This document shows positions 1 through 10,853 of a stretch of DNA of 32,285 nt, piece by piece. Each line of letters starts with the position of its first letter. The stretch's first letter is position 1. Origin of the DNA: Clostridia bacterium (GTDB lineage: Bacteria > Bacillota > Clostridia > Oscillospirales > Feifaniaceae). Below the pieces are notes generated by a model, which was given only the letters and a program-made list of their open reading frames with translations, did not search any database and was not told the origin of the DNA. The DNA lies in the NCBI GenBank assembly GCA_017427525.1, contig JAFRSP010000029.1:1-32285 (forward strand), in the 5' to 3' direction. Both the position numbers and the translations under genes were made by a program.

Positions 1-839
1 GTGTCTGTTGGTTCTTGCTCTTCATGGGGTTCTTGACTACTGGAAGCCGAAGATCCCGGGGAAGGTTCCGATGCCATTCCGCCTCCCCCGCCTCCTCCGC
101 CAGAGCCGCCGGACGAAGCCCGTTCAAAGATTGCTTCGATGGTATGCGAACGATCAATATGTTCAAAGGTATAGGAATTGACGGCCGCAACCGGCGTCCC
201 ATCGATCAGAAGGCTTTTGATTACATAATTGGGGTCTGGCGTAATAGTAAATGTCAGTTGGCTTCCGGCAGAGACGATCTGTTTTCCGGAAGGCGTGATT
301 GTCCCACCTTGGTTCGATGAGGCAAAAACCGGATAGCTTTCGTCGTCGATTTTGACCAGCAGATTGCTTTCAGTAATCGCAATCGGATTCCCTTGCCGAT
401 CATAGGCCAGAGCACTTCCGTTCTCGATCCGGGCGGAACCGGATTTCCCGATCACCTTGAGCTGGAAAGATCCGAATTCCTGATCGGGCGCATAAGATGC
501 AGTCATATCTGTCATATAGATTCTGGGGCCGACAAGGGTGTTTTGACTGCTGGCGCTGCCGCTCGATTTCTGACAGTGGACAGAGCCCTCCACAAGCTCG
601 AAGAATTCCGTGTCGTATCGGATATAGTTTTGCAGAGCATTGACGGAGTATTCGCCGTGGTCATCTACCCGCTGAACGGAAAACCGGACGTCGATCACAT
701 CTCCGGTCATTGTCGTAACTTCATGCCTGCCATTTGATGTAAGGGAAAACCTCACAGACAAATCCACAGCGAAGACAGGGAAAGACAAACAGCTCAGTAT
801 CAGCAATCCCACGATCAGCTCACGACATATTTTTTTCAT
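1..839 (-). CDS. Secreted cohesin-like protein, C-terminus cut by window edge
   Basis: An open frame reads from ATG at 839 to the left edge with no stop, giving at least 279 residues. The start has a strong RBS (AGGGGAG, 844-850). The N-terminus is a signal peptide (MKKICRELIVGLLILSC, then FPVFA). Residues about 25-150 look like a cohesin-type beta-sandwich, with a 'YDTEFFELVEG' stretch typical of such folds. About 165-230 is a bacterial surface repeat module with GGTITPSG, a YVIKSLLIDG core and a closing SYTFEHIDRSHTIEAIF. A Gly-rich run and a Ser/Pro/Glu-rich linker follow, so a wall anchor or another domain may lie outside the window. It is 82 nt downstream of the dockerin-like gene on the same strand and is probably co-transcribed. 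The family assignments are from pattern memory; the substrate is unknown. Confidence 0.75.
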   Translation of the reverse strand, partial: MKKICRELIVGLLILSCLSFPVFAVDLSVRFSLTSNGRHEVTTMTGDVIDVRFSVQRVDDHGEYSVNALQNYIRYDTEFFELVEGSVHCQKSSGSASSQNTLVGPRIYMTDMTASYAPDQEFGSFQLKVIGKSGSARIENGSALAYDRQGNPIAITESNLLVKIDDESYPVFASSNQGGTITPSGKQIVSAGSQLTFTITPDPNYVIKSLLIDGTPVAAVNSYTFEHIDRSHTIEAIFERASSGGSGGGGGGGGMASEPSPGSSASSSQEPHEEQEPTD

Positions 840-921
840 GTGACTCCCCTCTTTGCTTTGACGATAGACAATCCCTGCAGGGCATTGCTGCACGCAAGCT
901 CATTTTAGAAAAAGACGAAAA

Positions 922-3162
922 CTATGCGGATGCAGCTGCAGTCAGGACAAGATTGATATCGTCTGCGTTGACAAGATGATCGTGGTTGACATCGGCGAGC
1001 AGGAAGACAGACATATAGTCTTCCACGGAGAAAAGCACACTTTGGCAGTTGAAGGCAGCACGGGCATCAGCAATATCGATCAAACCTGTGGCGTTCACGT
1101 CGCCCGCTGCAAAACCGGTCAAATCGTGTCTGGCAGCGGCTGCAGTCTGTGAGATTGCTGAGCGGGCCTCATCGACGGTGACAGTTCCCTGCACCAGGAT
1201 GGCAAAGGCAGTCTTCTCGGATGCGCCGATTTTCGTGCGGATCTTATACATGTCTTCGCGGGAGTAAGTATAGCCTTCACCAAGATCCCCTTCCGATCCG
1301 GCATATACCACAACTTGTGTGTAGCCGGCGACATAGCCTGCGCCCTCGCTGCCTCCGTAGAAGACGGCGACCTCGATCTTGCTGGTTTTGCTGACGGTGA
1401 TCGTCAGATCCTCCAGGATATCGTCTCCCGAAATGAGGAAGGTATCCCCCGTTTGCGTCACAGGGATTGTATTCCCACCTGAAGTGGCCGTCACGGTATA
1501 ACGATAGGTGGGATCATAGTTGTTGATGGTGCCCTGATAGTCGACGCCGCAGATGGCGGTTGGGGCTCCGGTCAATCCGCTTCCCACGGAAACGCTGACC
1601 TGCTTTGCCGTATAAACCGCGGTATAGGTAAGAACAGCCGTGACGGGCGCTGCATCAATCTGCTCTTTGGTGTAAACAACGGTTCCGACTGACCACCCGG
1701 AGAAATCATGGCCCGCCACATTGGGAGCTTCCGGTGCGGTTGCCGTGCGGTTGTAATCGACCTCCTGCGGTGTGCCGATCACATTTCCATCCCGATCCAG
1801 GAAGGTGACGGTGAAAACAGGAAGAATGGTCACCGATGCATCGGCGTTTTCGGTCGACTCAACGGCGTCGTACAGCATGGCCGCTTCACTTTCGGAGAAT
1901 TTCGCCTGAAGGACGCGGAATGCTCCGGCTTTCTCGACAGAGATATTGGCCTTTGAGCGGAAGGTGAAGGCATTGATCGTGGCGCCGGAAGTGTTGTAGT
2001 CTAAAACCCGGATGAGTCCGGAATCGGCCTGGTGCAAATAGGGCGTGCTTTCTGCGCTCACATATTCAAACAGGGATGGGTCGTAGGAGAGCGTCACATC
2101 GGCGCAGTGCTGTACGCCCGTCACGACCACCGACAGGGTAAACGAATCCCCTGGACGAAGGGTCGCTTCCTGATATCCAGAAAGGGTTCCTTCAGTTGTC
2201 AGAGCCACAGAATAGCCTTCCGTCTGCAAAGCTTCTCCCGACACAAGGATAGGGTAGCCGTTCGCGCCGCTGTCCCACCCTTTGAGCGGGCCATAGGATT
2301 CCTCGTAAATCGCGAGATCATCGTTCAACACCTTGAGCAGGGTTCCGTCAGTGCAGCCATCAGAGGTGAATCCGAAAGCTCCCTCTTGCTGTGAAGCTCC
2401 CCTCTCCTGGTCATAGAAGCAATTTTCCATCTGAGATGCGGCGGCTTCATCGCCAGCAATTGCCGAAACAGTCACGCTGCCGGTTCCGACCCTTGTCAAA
2501 GCAGTATAGCAGTTGAGGATTCCCGACGTATTCGATTGTATGCCGGAGGCGGCGATTCCGCCGATTTTTCCGCTTGACGCATTGCCGACGTCGATGGTTC
2601 CCAGGAAAAATGCGTTCACAACGACCCCTTCGTTGTAGGCGCAGATTCCACCGACCGTGAGACCTTCGGCTGTGCCATCAGGAAGGTGCAGCACAGCAAA
2701 GGATCCACAGTTACGGATCAGTCCCAAATTCCGATCACAGATGCTGCCGAGGCGTTGCGCGCTCGAAAGGCTTCCTGCAAGATTCAGGTTTTGCACAATG
2801 CCGTCTGCCCCGATGGTGTCAAAGAGCCCCAGGTTCGCGGTTGTGCTGCCGGACTCCATCTGCAGGGTGATCGTGTGGCCGCGGCCATCAAAGGTTCCGC
2901 AAAAGGGTATAGACTCGCTGCCGATGGGGGTAAGAGTGCCATCGTCCACAAGATCGGCGGCGAGCACGTAGGTTTCGTTGGCGCAGGTGGCGTTTTCTGC
3001 AGTAAAAGCAAAGGCTTTGAAGTCTTCAAGGTCCTCAAGCACATAGGGGTCGTCGCTCAAGCCGCTCCCCTCGTATCGCCCATCCGCCGCGTAGGCAGTC
3101 ATGAGAGTGAAAAGCAGGCAACTCCCAATTATCAAAAGTAAAACCAACCCTTTTTTCCTCAT
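922..3162 (-). CDS. Secreted multidomain protein: GLUG-type beta-helix, cohesin-like, dockerin-like
   Basis: The frame is open upstream to 3405, but ATG 3162 is preferred: it has an AGGGGAG RBS and begins a classic signal peptide (MRKKGLVLLLIIGSCLLFTL, cleavage near AYA-AD), giving 746 residues. Residues about 30-310 carry GLUG-like repeats (GLFDTIG, VGGICAYN, IGGIAASG) ending in a GWDSGANGYPIL motif, suggesting a beta-helix. About 325-455 resembles a cohesin-type sandwich (VTLSYDPSLFEYVS). About 460-530 resembles a surface repeat (VTFLDRDGNVIGTPQEV...FSGWS). The last 61 residues hold a dockerin-like pair of calcium loops, GDVNATGLIDIAD and ADVNHDHLVNADD; the first is imperfect. The likely role is extracellular adhesion or assembly on the cell surface. 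No catalytic domain is visible. The gene just downstream also has a cohesin-like domain. Binding partners are unknown. Confidence 0.85.
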   Translation of the reverse strand: MRKKGLVLLLIIGSCLLFTLMTAYAADGRYEGSGLSDDPYVLEDLEDFKAFAFTAENATCANETYVLAADLVDDGTLTPIGSESIPFCGTFDGRGHTITLQMESGSTTANLGLFDTIGADGIVQNLNLAGSLSSAQRLGSICDRNLGLIRNCGSFAVLHLPDGTAEGLTVGGICAYNEGVVVNAFFLGTIDVGNASSGKIGGIAASGIQSNTSGILNCYTALTRVGTGSVTVSAIAGDEAAASQMENCFYDQERGASQQEGAFGFTSDGCTDGTLLKVLNDDLAIYEESYGPLKGWDSGANGYPILVSGEALQTEGYSVALTTEGTLSGYQEATLRPGDSFTLSVVVTGVQHCADVTLSYDPSLFEYVSAESTPYLHQADSGLIRVLDYNTSGATINAFTFRSKANISVEKAGAFRVLQAKFSESEAAMLYDAVESTENADASVTILPVFTVTFLDRDGNVIGTPQEVDYNRTATAPEAPNVAGHDFSGWSVGTVVYTKEQIDAAPVTAVLTYTAVYTAKQVSVSVGSGLTGAPTAICGVDYQGTINNYDPTYRYTVTATSGGNTIPVTQTGDTFLISGDDILEDLTITVSKTSKIEVAVFYGGSEGAGYVAGYTQVVVYAGSEGDLGEGYTYSREDMYKIRTKIGASEKTAFAILVQGTVTVDEARSAISQTAAAARHDLTGFAAGDVNATGLIDIADARAAFNCQSVLFSVEDYMSVFLLADVNHDHLVNADDINLVLTAAASA

Positions 3163-3261
3163 GTTTGTTTGCTCCCCTTTTTTTATGATTGTTGAAAAAT
3201 GGCGCCGGCATGCAGGAGTCTGAAGGGCCTGAGGCACGATCGGATTCCCAGCATCAGGAAG

Positions 3262-3290
3262 AGCATACCACAAATGATTGGAAATAGAAA
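3262..3290 (-). promoter_or_regulatory. Candidate promoter of the cohesin/dockerin-like gene pair
   Basis: On the minus strand TTTCTA and TATGCT are separated by 17 nt, and the -10 is preceded by TGG, an extended -10 element. The -35 is weak. The position leaves a leader of about 95 nt before ATG 3162. The rest of the gap 3163-3442 shows no gene; the open frame there is AT-rich and lacks an RBS. Confidence 0.45.
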
Positions 3291-3442
3291 GATATTTTTG
3301 GAATTTTTTTCTTTGATCAGGTGGATTCAATTCAAAATATAACCATGAACCGGTCAAGAGTAGAAAGCTCCTGATGATTTTTAAGCGTTTTCCAGAGCTT
3401 TGCAAACTGTTTTGCTAGGCGCATGACTGCGCAATTGGCCTG

Positions 3443-3488
3443 ATAAAAACGCGCCCCCTTGTGCTGCTGTGCACATTGGGGACGCGTT
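3443..3488 (-). terminator. Rho-independent terminator after the GNAT gene
   Basis: On the minus strand a long interrupted stem (outer ACGCG/CGCGT at 3449-3453 and 3483-3487, then four G-C pairs, then GTGC/GCAC around a short loop) is followed by TTTTT. It begins 8 nt after the acetyltransferase stop and separates that gene from the surface-protein genes. Confidence 0.85.
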
Positions 3489-3495
3489 GAGAACG

Positions 3496-4029
3496 CTATT
3501 TCTTTTTGGGAATTCGAGTAAAGATGTGATCGCCGTCGCTATGGTGAATCGAGGCGCCGTTTTTCAGCATCATCCGAAGCGAGGCGGCATTGTCGATCTG
3601 ACAGCGTAGGTAGAGCTCATCTTCCTCCACCAACTTGTCGGCCGCCTTCAAAGCCAGTTCAAGTCCCCGAGTACCGAGTCCCTTTCCGCGGCAGTCTTTC
3701 CGAATCGTGCAGCCGATATGTCCGCTTCCGTTTCGCAGCGAATCTGTAAGAAAATGGCGGATACGGAAAACCCCGACGATTTCACAATCATCCCAGAGAA
3801 AGAGCCAGGTTTCAGGCACGTAACCATCCGGCAGCCCGATCCCTTTGGCGCTGTCGAGCATTGCCTGAATTACCTTTTCCTGAAATTCAGTCCAATCTAG
3901 CCCGAACCACTCGTTGGTCATACCGTTTTCGTCCGCCGGCATGTCGGAGAGAAACCGGTATTCTTCTCTCGCATCTTCATAATTCACCTCTTTCAAATGA
4001 AGCTCACCCAAGTGATTCCCGCCTCCCAT
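3496..4029 (-). CDS. GNAT-family N-acetyltransferase
   Basis: This encodes a protein of 177 residues or slightly fewer with a GNAT fold, which transfers an acetyl group from acetyl-CoA to an amine. The acetyl-CoA pyrophosphate loop is visible as RKDCRGKGLGT (about residues 109-119), after beta-strand 4 (GHIGCTI). The C-terminal NAASLRMMLKNGA is the usual GNAT helix-strand. ATG 4029 has a weak RBS. TTG 4011 lies 10 nt after GGGAGG and would start the protein at LGELHLKEVN, close to where I expect family members to begin, so it is a real alternative. The gene is followed at once by a strong terminator and preceded by the gatB hairpin, so it is likely monocistronic. The substrate cannot be told from sequence. 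Confidence 0.85.
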   Translation of the reverse strand: MGGGNHLGELHLKEVNYEDAREEYRFLSDMPADENGMTNEWFGLDWTEFQEKVIQAMLDSAKGIGLPDGYVPETWLFLWDDCEIVGVFRIRHFLTDSLRNGSGHIGCTIRKDCRGKGLGTRGLELALKAADKLVEEDELYLRCQIDNAASLRMMLKNGASIHHSDGDHIFTRIPKKK

Positions 4030-4070
4030 TCCAATTGTTGGTTCTTTTTTGATTCACACTGATTTCAATT

Positions 4071-4099
4071 GCCCCTGCCGTGAAGTACACGGCAGGGGC
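4071..4099 (-). terminator. Perfect 12-bp hairpin downstream of gatB
   Basis: GCCCCTGCCGTG (4071-4082) and its exact complement (4088-4099) flank a 5-nt loop, 19 nt past the gatB stop. On the minus strand only AATTGAAATC follows, so the U-tract is poor. It may end the ligA-gatCAB transcript or act as a 3' stabiliser. Confidence 0.6.
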
Positions 4100-4117
4100 A
4101 GCTGTAGGGGAAAACAG

Positions 4118-5551
4118 TTATTGATTCAGGTGCTCTGCCAGCAGCTTGTTGAAAAGCTGCGGATTGCCTTTTCCCTTGCTGTTTCGCATACATTGACCGA
4201 CTAAAAAACCGAGCACATTGGTTTTTCCGTTGTGGTATTCCGCAATCGGCCCCTGGTTTTCGGAGAGAACCTTCTCCACGATGGCGGCAAGGGCCTCCTC
4301 GTCGTTGACCTGGGCAAGTCCTTTTTCCTGCACGATGGTTCCGGGCGCTTTTCCGGTCGCAACCATCTCGTCAAACACGGCTTTTGCCGACGTGGAAGAG
4401 AGGGTTCCCGCTACATTGAGCTCGATCAGTTCGCACAGAGCGGAGGGATCGATCGAGAGATCGGAAATCAGACAATGCTTTTGGTTTTGCAGTTTTGCGA
4501 TGTCTCCCAGGATCCAGTTGCAGATCTGTTTGGCAAGGTTGGGTTTTACCGCAATGCAGGACTCATAGAAGGATGCCTTATCCTTGTCGGTCGAAAGCAT
4601 GGTAGCCTCATACTGGGTCAAGCCCTGCTCTTTCCAGTAACGCTCGAATTTGACCAGGGGCAGCTCCGGCAGCGACGATTGGATCTCTTCCACATAGGCC
4701 CTGTCCAGACGGATCGGAACCAGATCGGGCTCGGGGAAGTAACGGTAGTCCTGCGCATCTTCTTTCGAGCGCATGGGAAGGCTCTCTCCCCTGTCGTCAT
4801 CCCAACGGCGGGTTTCCTGTTCGATCGCGCCTCCGGCCTCGAGCACGGCGGTCTGACGTGCAATTTCAAACTCAATGCCGCGAACCGCTCCAGAAAAGGT
4901 GTTAACATTCTTCATTTCCACGCGGTTTCCAAAGGCTTCGTTCCCCTCAGGCCGAATCGAAACGTTGACGTCGCAGCGAATATTTCCCTCCTGCATCCGG
5001 CAATTGCAGATGCCCAGGCACTCCAAAATGGCTTTGAGTGCGTCAAGATAGGCGCGGGCCTCCTCCGGAGAGCGCAGATCGGGCTGGCTGACGATCTCGA
5101 TCAGAGGAACGCCGCAGCGGTTGAAATCGATCAGGGTTCCGGAAAAGCGATTGTCATGCAGAAGCTTCCCAGCATCTTCTTCGATATGGATACGCAGAAT
5201 GCGAACGGATTTCTTTTCCTCTCCCACATAGAAGGAAATCTCTCCGTTTTCGCAGAGCGGGATATCATACTGACTGATCTGATAGGCCTTCGGAAGATCG
5301 GGATAGAAATAATTCTTACGATCGTGCTTGGTTTCTCTGTTGATGGTGCAGCCGCAGGCAAGTCCCATTTTCACGGCATATTCGACCACTTTCTTGTTGA
5401 GGGTCGGCAGCGTGCCGGGCAGCCCGATGCAGATGGGGCAGCACTGGGTGTTGACCTGTGCGCCGTAGTCTGTTTTGCAGCCGCAGAAAATCTTGGTTTT
5501 GGTGTTGAGCTCCGCATGCATCTCAATGCCGATAACAGCTTCGTATTTCAT
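4118..5551 (-). CDS. gatB: Aspartyl/glutamyl-tRNA(Asn/Gln) amidotransferase subunit B
   Basis: GatB of 477 residues, the usual length. It binds the misacylated tRNA and activates the Glu or Asp side chain by ATP-dependent phosphorylation so that ammonia from GatA can convert it to Gln or Asn. Hallmarks are the start YEAVIGIEMHAELNTKTKIFC, the zinc-binding cysteines in CGCKTDYG and NTQCCPICIGLPG, the conserved KHDRKNYFYPDLPKAYQ segment, LIEIVSQPD, DVNVSIRP and the PEPDLVP motif. The C-terminal helical YqeY-like tail (about 330-477) contacts tRNA. ATG 5551 has the RBS AGAGGGGGATGG. It is the last gene of ligA-gatC-gatA-gatB, 15 nt after gatA. Confidence 0.98.
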   Translation of the reverse strand: MKYEAVIGIEMHAELNTKTKIFCGCKTDYGAQVNTQCCPICIGLPGTLPTLNKKVVEYAVKMGLACGCTINRETKHDRKNYFYPDLPKAYQISQYDIPLCENGEISFYVGEEKKSVRILRIHIEEDAGKLLHDNRFSGTLIDFNRCGVPLIEIVSQPDLRSPEEARAYLDALKAILECLGICNCRMQEGNIRCDVNVSIRPEGNEAFGNRVEMKNVNTFSGAVRGIEFEIARQTAVLEAGGAIEQETRRWDDDRGESLPMRSKEDAQDYRYFPEPDLVPIRLDRAYVEEIQSSLPELPLVKFERYWKEQGLTQYEATMLSTDKDKASFYESCIAVKPNLAKQICNWILGDIAKLQNQKHCLISDLSIDPSALCELIELNVAGTLSSTSAKAVFDEMVATGKAPGTIVQEKGLAQVNDEEALAAIVEKVLSENQGPIAEYHNGKTNVLGFLVGQCMRNSKGKGNPQLFNKLLAEHLNQ

Positions 5552-5566
5552 GATCCATCCCCCTCT

Positions 5567-7024
5567 TTACAGTGTGGGACATACCCAGCCGAGTCCGGTG
5601 GTCTGCTCGAAGGTATATGCCACGTTGTAGAGCGTCTCTTCTGCATATTTTCTTCCGATGAGCTGCATCCCCATGGGGAGTCCGTTCACCATACCACAGG
5701 GAACCACCAGCGCCGGCAACTCTACCATGTTGATAGAGACCGTGCAGATATCCGACAGGTACATGGAAAGAGGATCACTCTCTTTCTCCCCCAGCTTGAA
5801 GGCGACGGTGGGAGATGTAGGGGTCAGCAGCACGTCGCAGCGGTCAAGGGCCGCATTGTAGACCTGTTTCAGCTTTTCCCGCATGAGCTGTGCGCGCTTG
5901 TAATAGGCGTCGTAATAGCCGGACGAGAGCACATAGGTGCCCAGCATGATACGACGGCGCACCTCAGGTCCGAAGCCCTCGCTTCTGCTCTTGAAATACA
6001 GGTCGTTGAGATCTTCAAAATTCGGCGAGCGATATCCGTATTTCACGCCGTCAAAACGCGCAAGATTGGAAGAGGCCTCCGCCGACGAGACGATATAGTA
6101 GGTTGGCAGAGCATATTCGGCAAAGGGCAAATCTACCTCGAGGAGCTCGGCGCCCATCTTGCGGTACTCTTCCGCAGCCGCCATGATGAGGGCGCGCACT
6201 TCCGGATCGATTCCCTCCCCAAAAAATTCCTTCGGAAGGCCGATCTTCAGTCCCTTCACCCCGACTTTCAGGTTCGGGGCGATTGGGGTTCGATTGATAC
6301 GGGCGCTTGTGGCATCCATCGCATCGGGGCCGGCGATTGCATCAAACAGCATGGCATTGTCTTTCACGCAGCGGGCAAAAGGTCCGACCTGGTCAAGCGA
6401 AGAGCCGAATGCGACCAGACCGTAGCGAGAAACGGAGCCGTAAGAGGGTTTGAGACCGACGATCCCTGTGAGACAGGCGGGCTGACGAATGGAGCCGCCG
6501 GTGTCGCTCCCCACCGAAAAAGGAACCTGCGCTGCCGCAACAGCGGCTGCAGAGCCGCCCGATGACCCACCTGGAACACGGGAAAGATCATAGGGGTTGT
6601 GCGTCTTCTGGTAGGCGGAATTCTCGCAGGAGGAGCCCATGGCAAATTCGTCAAGATTTGTCTTTCCAATAATCGGCATCCCCTGCTCCTTCATCCGCAG
6701 GACGACGGTTGCGTCATAGGGCGGGATGAAATTCTCAAGGATTTTCGAGGCGCAGGTGGTGCGCACATCCTTGGTGCAGATACAGTCTTTGATGGCGATG
6801 GGAAGACCCGCCAAAGGAGAGAGTTTCTCGCCCGCAGCCGCCTTCTTGTCCACTGCATCCGCTGTTTTCAGAGCCTCTTCCGGAAGCAGGGTCAGAAAAC
6901 TGCCGAGCTTTCCCTCCACAGCGTCGGTTCGCGCCAGAAAGCTCTCAGTCACCTCTCTGGCCGAGACCTCTTTTTTATCCATGAGCTCTCGGAGCTCGTA
7001 TCCCATTTTTTCATAAAGTTCCAC
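5567..7024 (-). CDS. gatA: Aspartyl/glutamyl-tRNA(Asn/Gln) amidotransferase subunit A
   Basis: GatA of 485 residues, an amidase-signature enzyme that hydrolyses glutamine and channels ammonia to GatB. The Ser-cisSer-Lys triad is visible: Lys79 in IAIKD, Ser154 in the PGGSSGGSAA signature and Ser178 in GSDTGGSIRQPA. The start is GTG at 7024 with the RBS GGGGGGAC. It lies 13 nt downstream of gatC and 15 nt upstream of gatB, so the three subunits are made from one message. The complete GatCAB set implies that Gln-tRNA(Gln), and possibly Asn-tRNA(Asn), is made by the indirect route. Confidence 0.98.
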   Translation of the reverse strand: MELYEKMGYELRELMDKKEVSAREVTESFLARTDAVEGKLGSFLTLLPEEALKTADAVDKKAAAGEKLSPLAGLPIAIKDCICTKDVRTTCASKILENFIPPYDATVVLRMKEQGMPIIGKTNLDEFAMGSSCENSAYQKTHNPYDLSRVPGGSSGGSAAAVAAAQVPFSVGSDTGGSIRQPACLTGIVGLKPSYGSVSRYGLVAFGSSLDQVGPFARCVKDNAMLFDAIAGPDAMDATSARINRTPIAPNLKVGVKGLKIGLPKEFFGEGIDPEVRALIMAAAEEYRKMGAELLEVDLPFAEYALPTYYIVSSAEASSNLARFDGVKYGYRSPNFEDLNDLYFKSRSEGFGPEVRRRIMLGTYVLSSGYYDAYYKRAQLMREKLKQVYNAALDRCDVLLTPTSPTVAFKLGEKESDPLSMYLSDICTVSINMVELPALVVPCGMVNGLPMGMQLIGRKYAEETLYNVAYTFEQTTGLGWVCPTL

Positions 7025-7037
7025 GTCTGTCCCCCCT

Positions 7038-9384
<2,347 letters not shown>

Positions 9385-9389
9385 TTAAT

Positions 9390-9418
9390 ATTGTATCATA
9401 TCGCCCCGCCTTATCCAA
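9390..9418 (-). promoter_or_regulatory. Sigma-A-type promoter of ligA-gatCAB
   Basis: The minus strand has TTGGAT, 17 nt, TACAAT. Spacing is optimal and both hexamers are near consensus. Between this and the divergent lipoprotein promoter (9419-9559) I see no gene or repeat. Confidence 0.75.
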
Positions 9419-9559
9419 GGGGTCACCGCACTTTTTTTAAGGCTTTTTGCCCAAAACCAGGGTTGTCTTCAGGAAATGTAATTGGAATTAAGATTTAAAG
9501 TGATTTCCGTCAATTTGTGTGTCGAGGAAAAAGATCAAAGATCGAATGGCGGTTTATCA

Positions 9560-9588
9560 TTGAATCCTTTGTAGAATCATGTTATACT
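9560..9588 (+). promoter_or_regulatory. Sigma-A-type promoter of the lipoprotein island
   Basis: TTGAAT, 17 nt, TATACT on the plus strand. The start site should be near 9595, giving a leader of about 260 nt before the first lipoprotein ATG at 9857. No convincing ORF lies inside that leader. Confidence 0.75.
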
Positions 9589-9591
9589 TTG

Positions 9592-9611
9592 CATGACTGT
9601 AAACCGTCATG
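9592..9611. promoter_or_regulatory. Inverted repeat at the predicted start site (candidate operator)
   Basis: CATGAC (9592-9597) and GTCATG (9606-9611) are a perfect dyad with an 8-nt centre, spanning the predicted transcription start. The octamer ACTGTAAA inside it (9596-9603) recurs in both arms of the inverted repeat at 9713-9742. Confidence 0.45.
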
Positions 9612-9712
9612 AGAATCAGTTTCCGTGCTTATTATGCATGAGTCTGGATAACATGGTTTTTCACTTGGAAGAAGACGAAATTCGCCTGTGGCGTGACAAA
9701 TGATGCAATCTC

Positions 9713-9742
9713 ATACTGTAAAACATATTTCCTTTACAGTAT
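9713..9742. promoter_or_regulatory. Perfect 10-bp inverted repeat in the lipoprotein leader
   Basis: ATACTGTAAA (9713-9722) and TTTACAGTAT (9733-9742) are exact complements around a 10-nt centre, followed by a short T-run (TTTTGCG reading from the last stem base). It could be an operator sharing the ACTGTAAA half-site with the start-site repeat, or a weak attenuator hairpin in the leader RNA. Confidence 0.55.
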
Positions 9743-9856
9743 TTTGCGAAGAACCTTGCGAGAGACGAAGGGATTTATCAAACGGCAGGCATCGAGAAGG
9801 CTTTTTGCTGTTTGAGAATACAAAAACTTTTAAACAAAATGAGGAGGATAAGGTCA

Positions 9857-10798
9857 ATGAAAAAATGGATTGCTCTGCTGCTCTCGGTTTTGCTGCTTCT
9901 CCCTCTTGTATCCTGCAGCAAGTCTTCGGAAGGGACGGATTCTGAACCCTCAGATGAGACTTCTCAGCAGATTGGGTCGGAAAGCGGTACGGAACAAGGA
10001 CATGAGTCTGACGGTACCGAAAAAGCCCCCGGCGAAATTGCAGACTGCGCCGGCGTATATGATTTCTACGATAGGCTTACGAGCGCAATGGGAAATAAGA
10101 TCAGTAAGCTGGTTGATGAACACAACAATGCAGTGGAATCCGACCTCTCCCAGCTTGTTGCCCTGTTCTATCTGCCGTTCAGTTCCCTGCGCTATGTCGA
10201 TGCCGCCTCTTTTGCGGAGGGCACCTCCCTGAGCGCACTTGAATCTGCCTACCACATGATGGGTCAAAACGACGCTACCATCCGAGAGACAGGGAAAAAT
10301 GAGTATACCATTGCCTACTCCAAAACAGACGATGCGACCGGCGAAACCTATGAACACAAAGAGGTGATTCGGTTTGACACGTCTGCCCCTGCCCTGAGCG
10401 TGGTGAACTATCGCAATGGTGAGCCCGGCAGCTTCACAGAGTTTCAGGCGCTCGGAGACAACCGCTATGCCATCTCTTCGGAGTTTGAACGAGCGATTGT
10501 CGTTTATCAAGATGGAGAAATCCTTGGGCTCAACCATGCGGAAAATCTTTGGAAGCTCAATCCGGATACCGATCAATATGAGGATTACTCTCTCATCTTT
10601 GATTATGAGGACGGAAAAATTTTCGGTCGCACGGATTTGGACGAAGATTGGGTGATGGAAGCCGAACGTCGGGATGGGCTGTATCGCCACTATGATCTGC
10701 AAGACGGCATCTGTACCGTTACGGGGCTGAAATCAAGTTATGACTTTGAAGCGGGAAAAACCACATATTCTCCCGGCTTTGAAGTGGTATTGCCCTAG
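9857..10798 (+). CDS. Lipoprotein of unknown function (first of three)
   Basis: Start ATG 9857 follows GGAGG by 9 nt and begins a lipoprotein signal peptide (MKKWIALLLSVLLLLPLVSC) with Cys20 as the lipidated residue; the frame extends 15 codons upstream without an RBS. The protein has 313 residues. After the Cys comes a Ser/Glu/Gly/Asp-rich linker (about 21-58) and then a globular part. About 60-110 (FYDRLTSAMGNKISKLVDEH) looks helical; the rest is acidic and beta-rich, with repeated 'Y-x-D/E-G-x-I' turns (YQDGEILG, YEDGKIFG) like a beta-meander or lipocalin-like sheet. I do not recognise the family. It should be tethered to the outer face of the membrane. It is followed 55 nt later by a second lipoprotein gene, probably in the same operon. 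Confidence 0.85.
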   Translation: MKKWIALLLSVLLLLPLVSCSKSSEGTDSEPSDETSQQIGSESGTEQGHESDGTEKAPGEIADCAGVYDFYDRLTSAMGNKISKLVDEHNNAVESDLSQLVALFYLPFSSLRYVDAASFAEGTSLSALESAYHMMGQNDATIRETGKNEYTIAYSKTDDATGETYEHKEVIRFDTSAPALSVVNYRNGEPGSFTEFQALGDNRYAISSEFERAIVVYQDGEILGLNHAENLWKLNPDTDQYEDYSLIFDYEDGKIFGRTDLDEDWVMEAERRDGLYRHYDLQDGICTVTGLKSSYDFEAGKTTYSPGFEVVLP

Positions 10799-10853
10799 CC
10801 TGACAGATAGAGATGAATCACATATCAGGTTCCCTGATCTAAAGAGGATAAAA

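Noticed and set aside
4232..6565. Long plus-strand open frame (about 777 codons) across gatB and gatA
   Set aside because: It lies antisense to two clearly conserved genes, has no family features and reads as a reverse-strand shadow.
9700..9945. Small plus-strand ORF of about 81 codons in the lipoprotein leader
   Set aside because: It runs into the first lipoprotein gene in another frame, has no RBS and its sequence is not protein-like.
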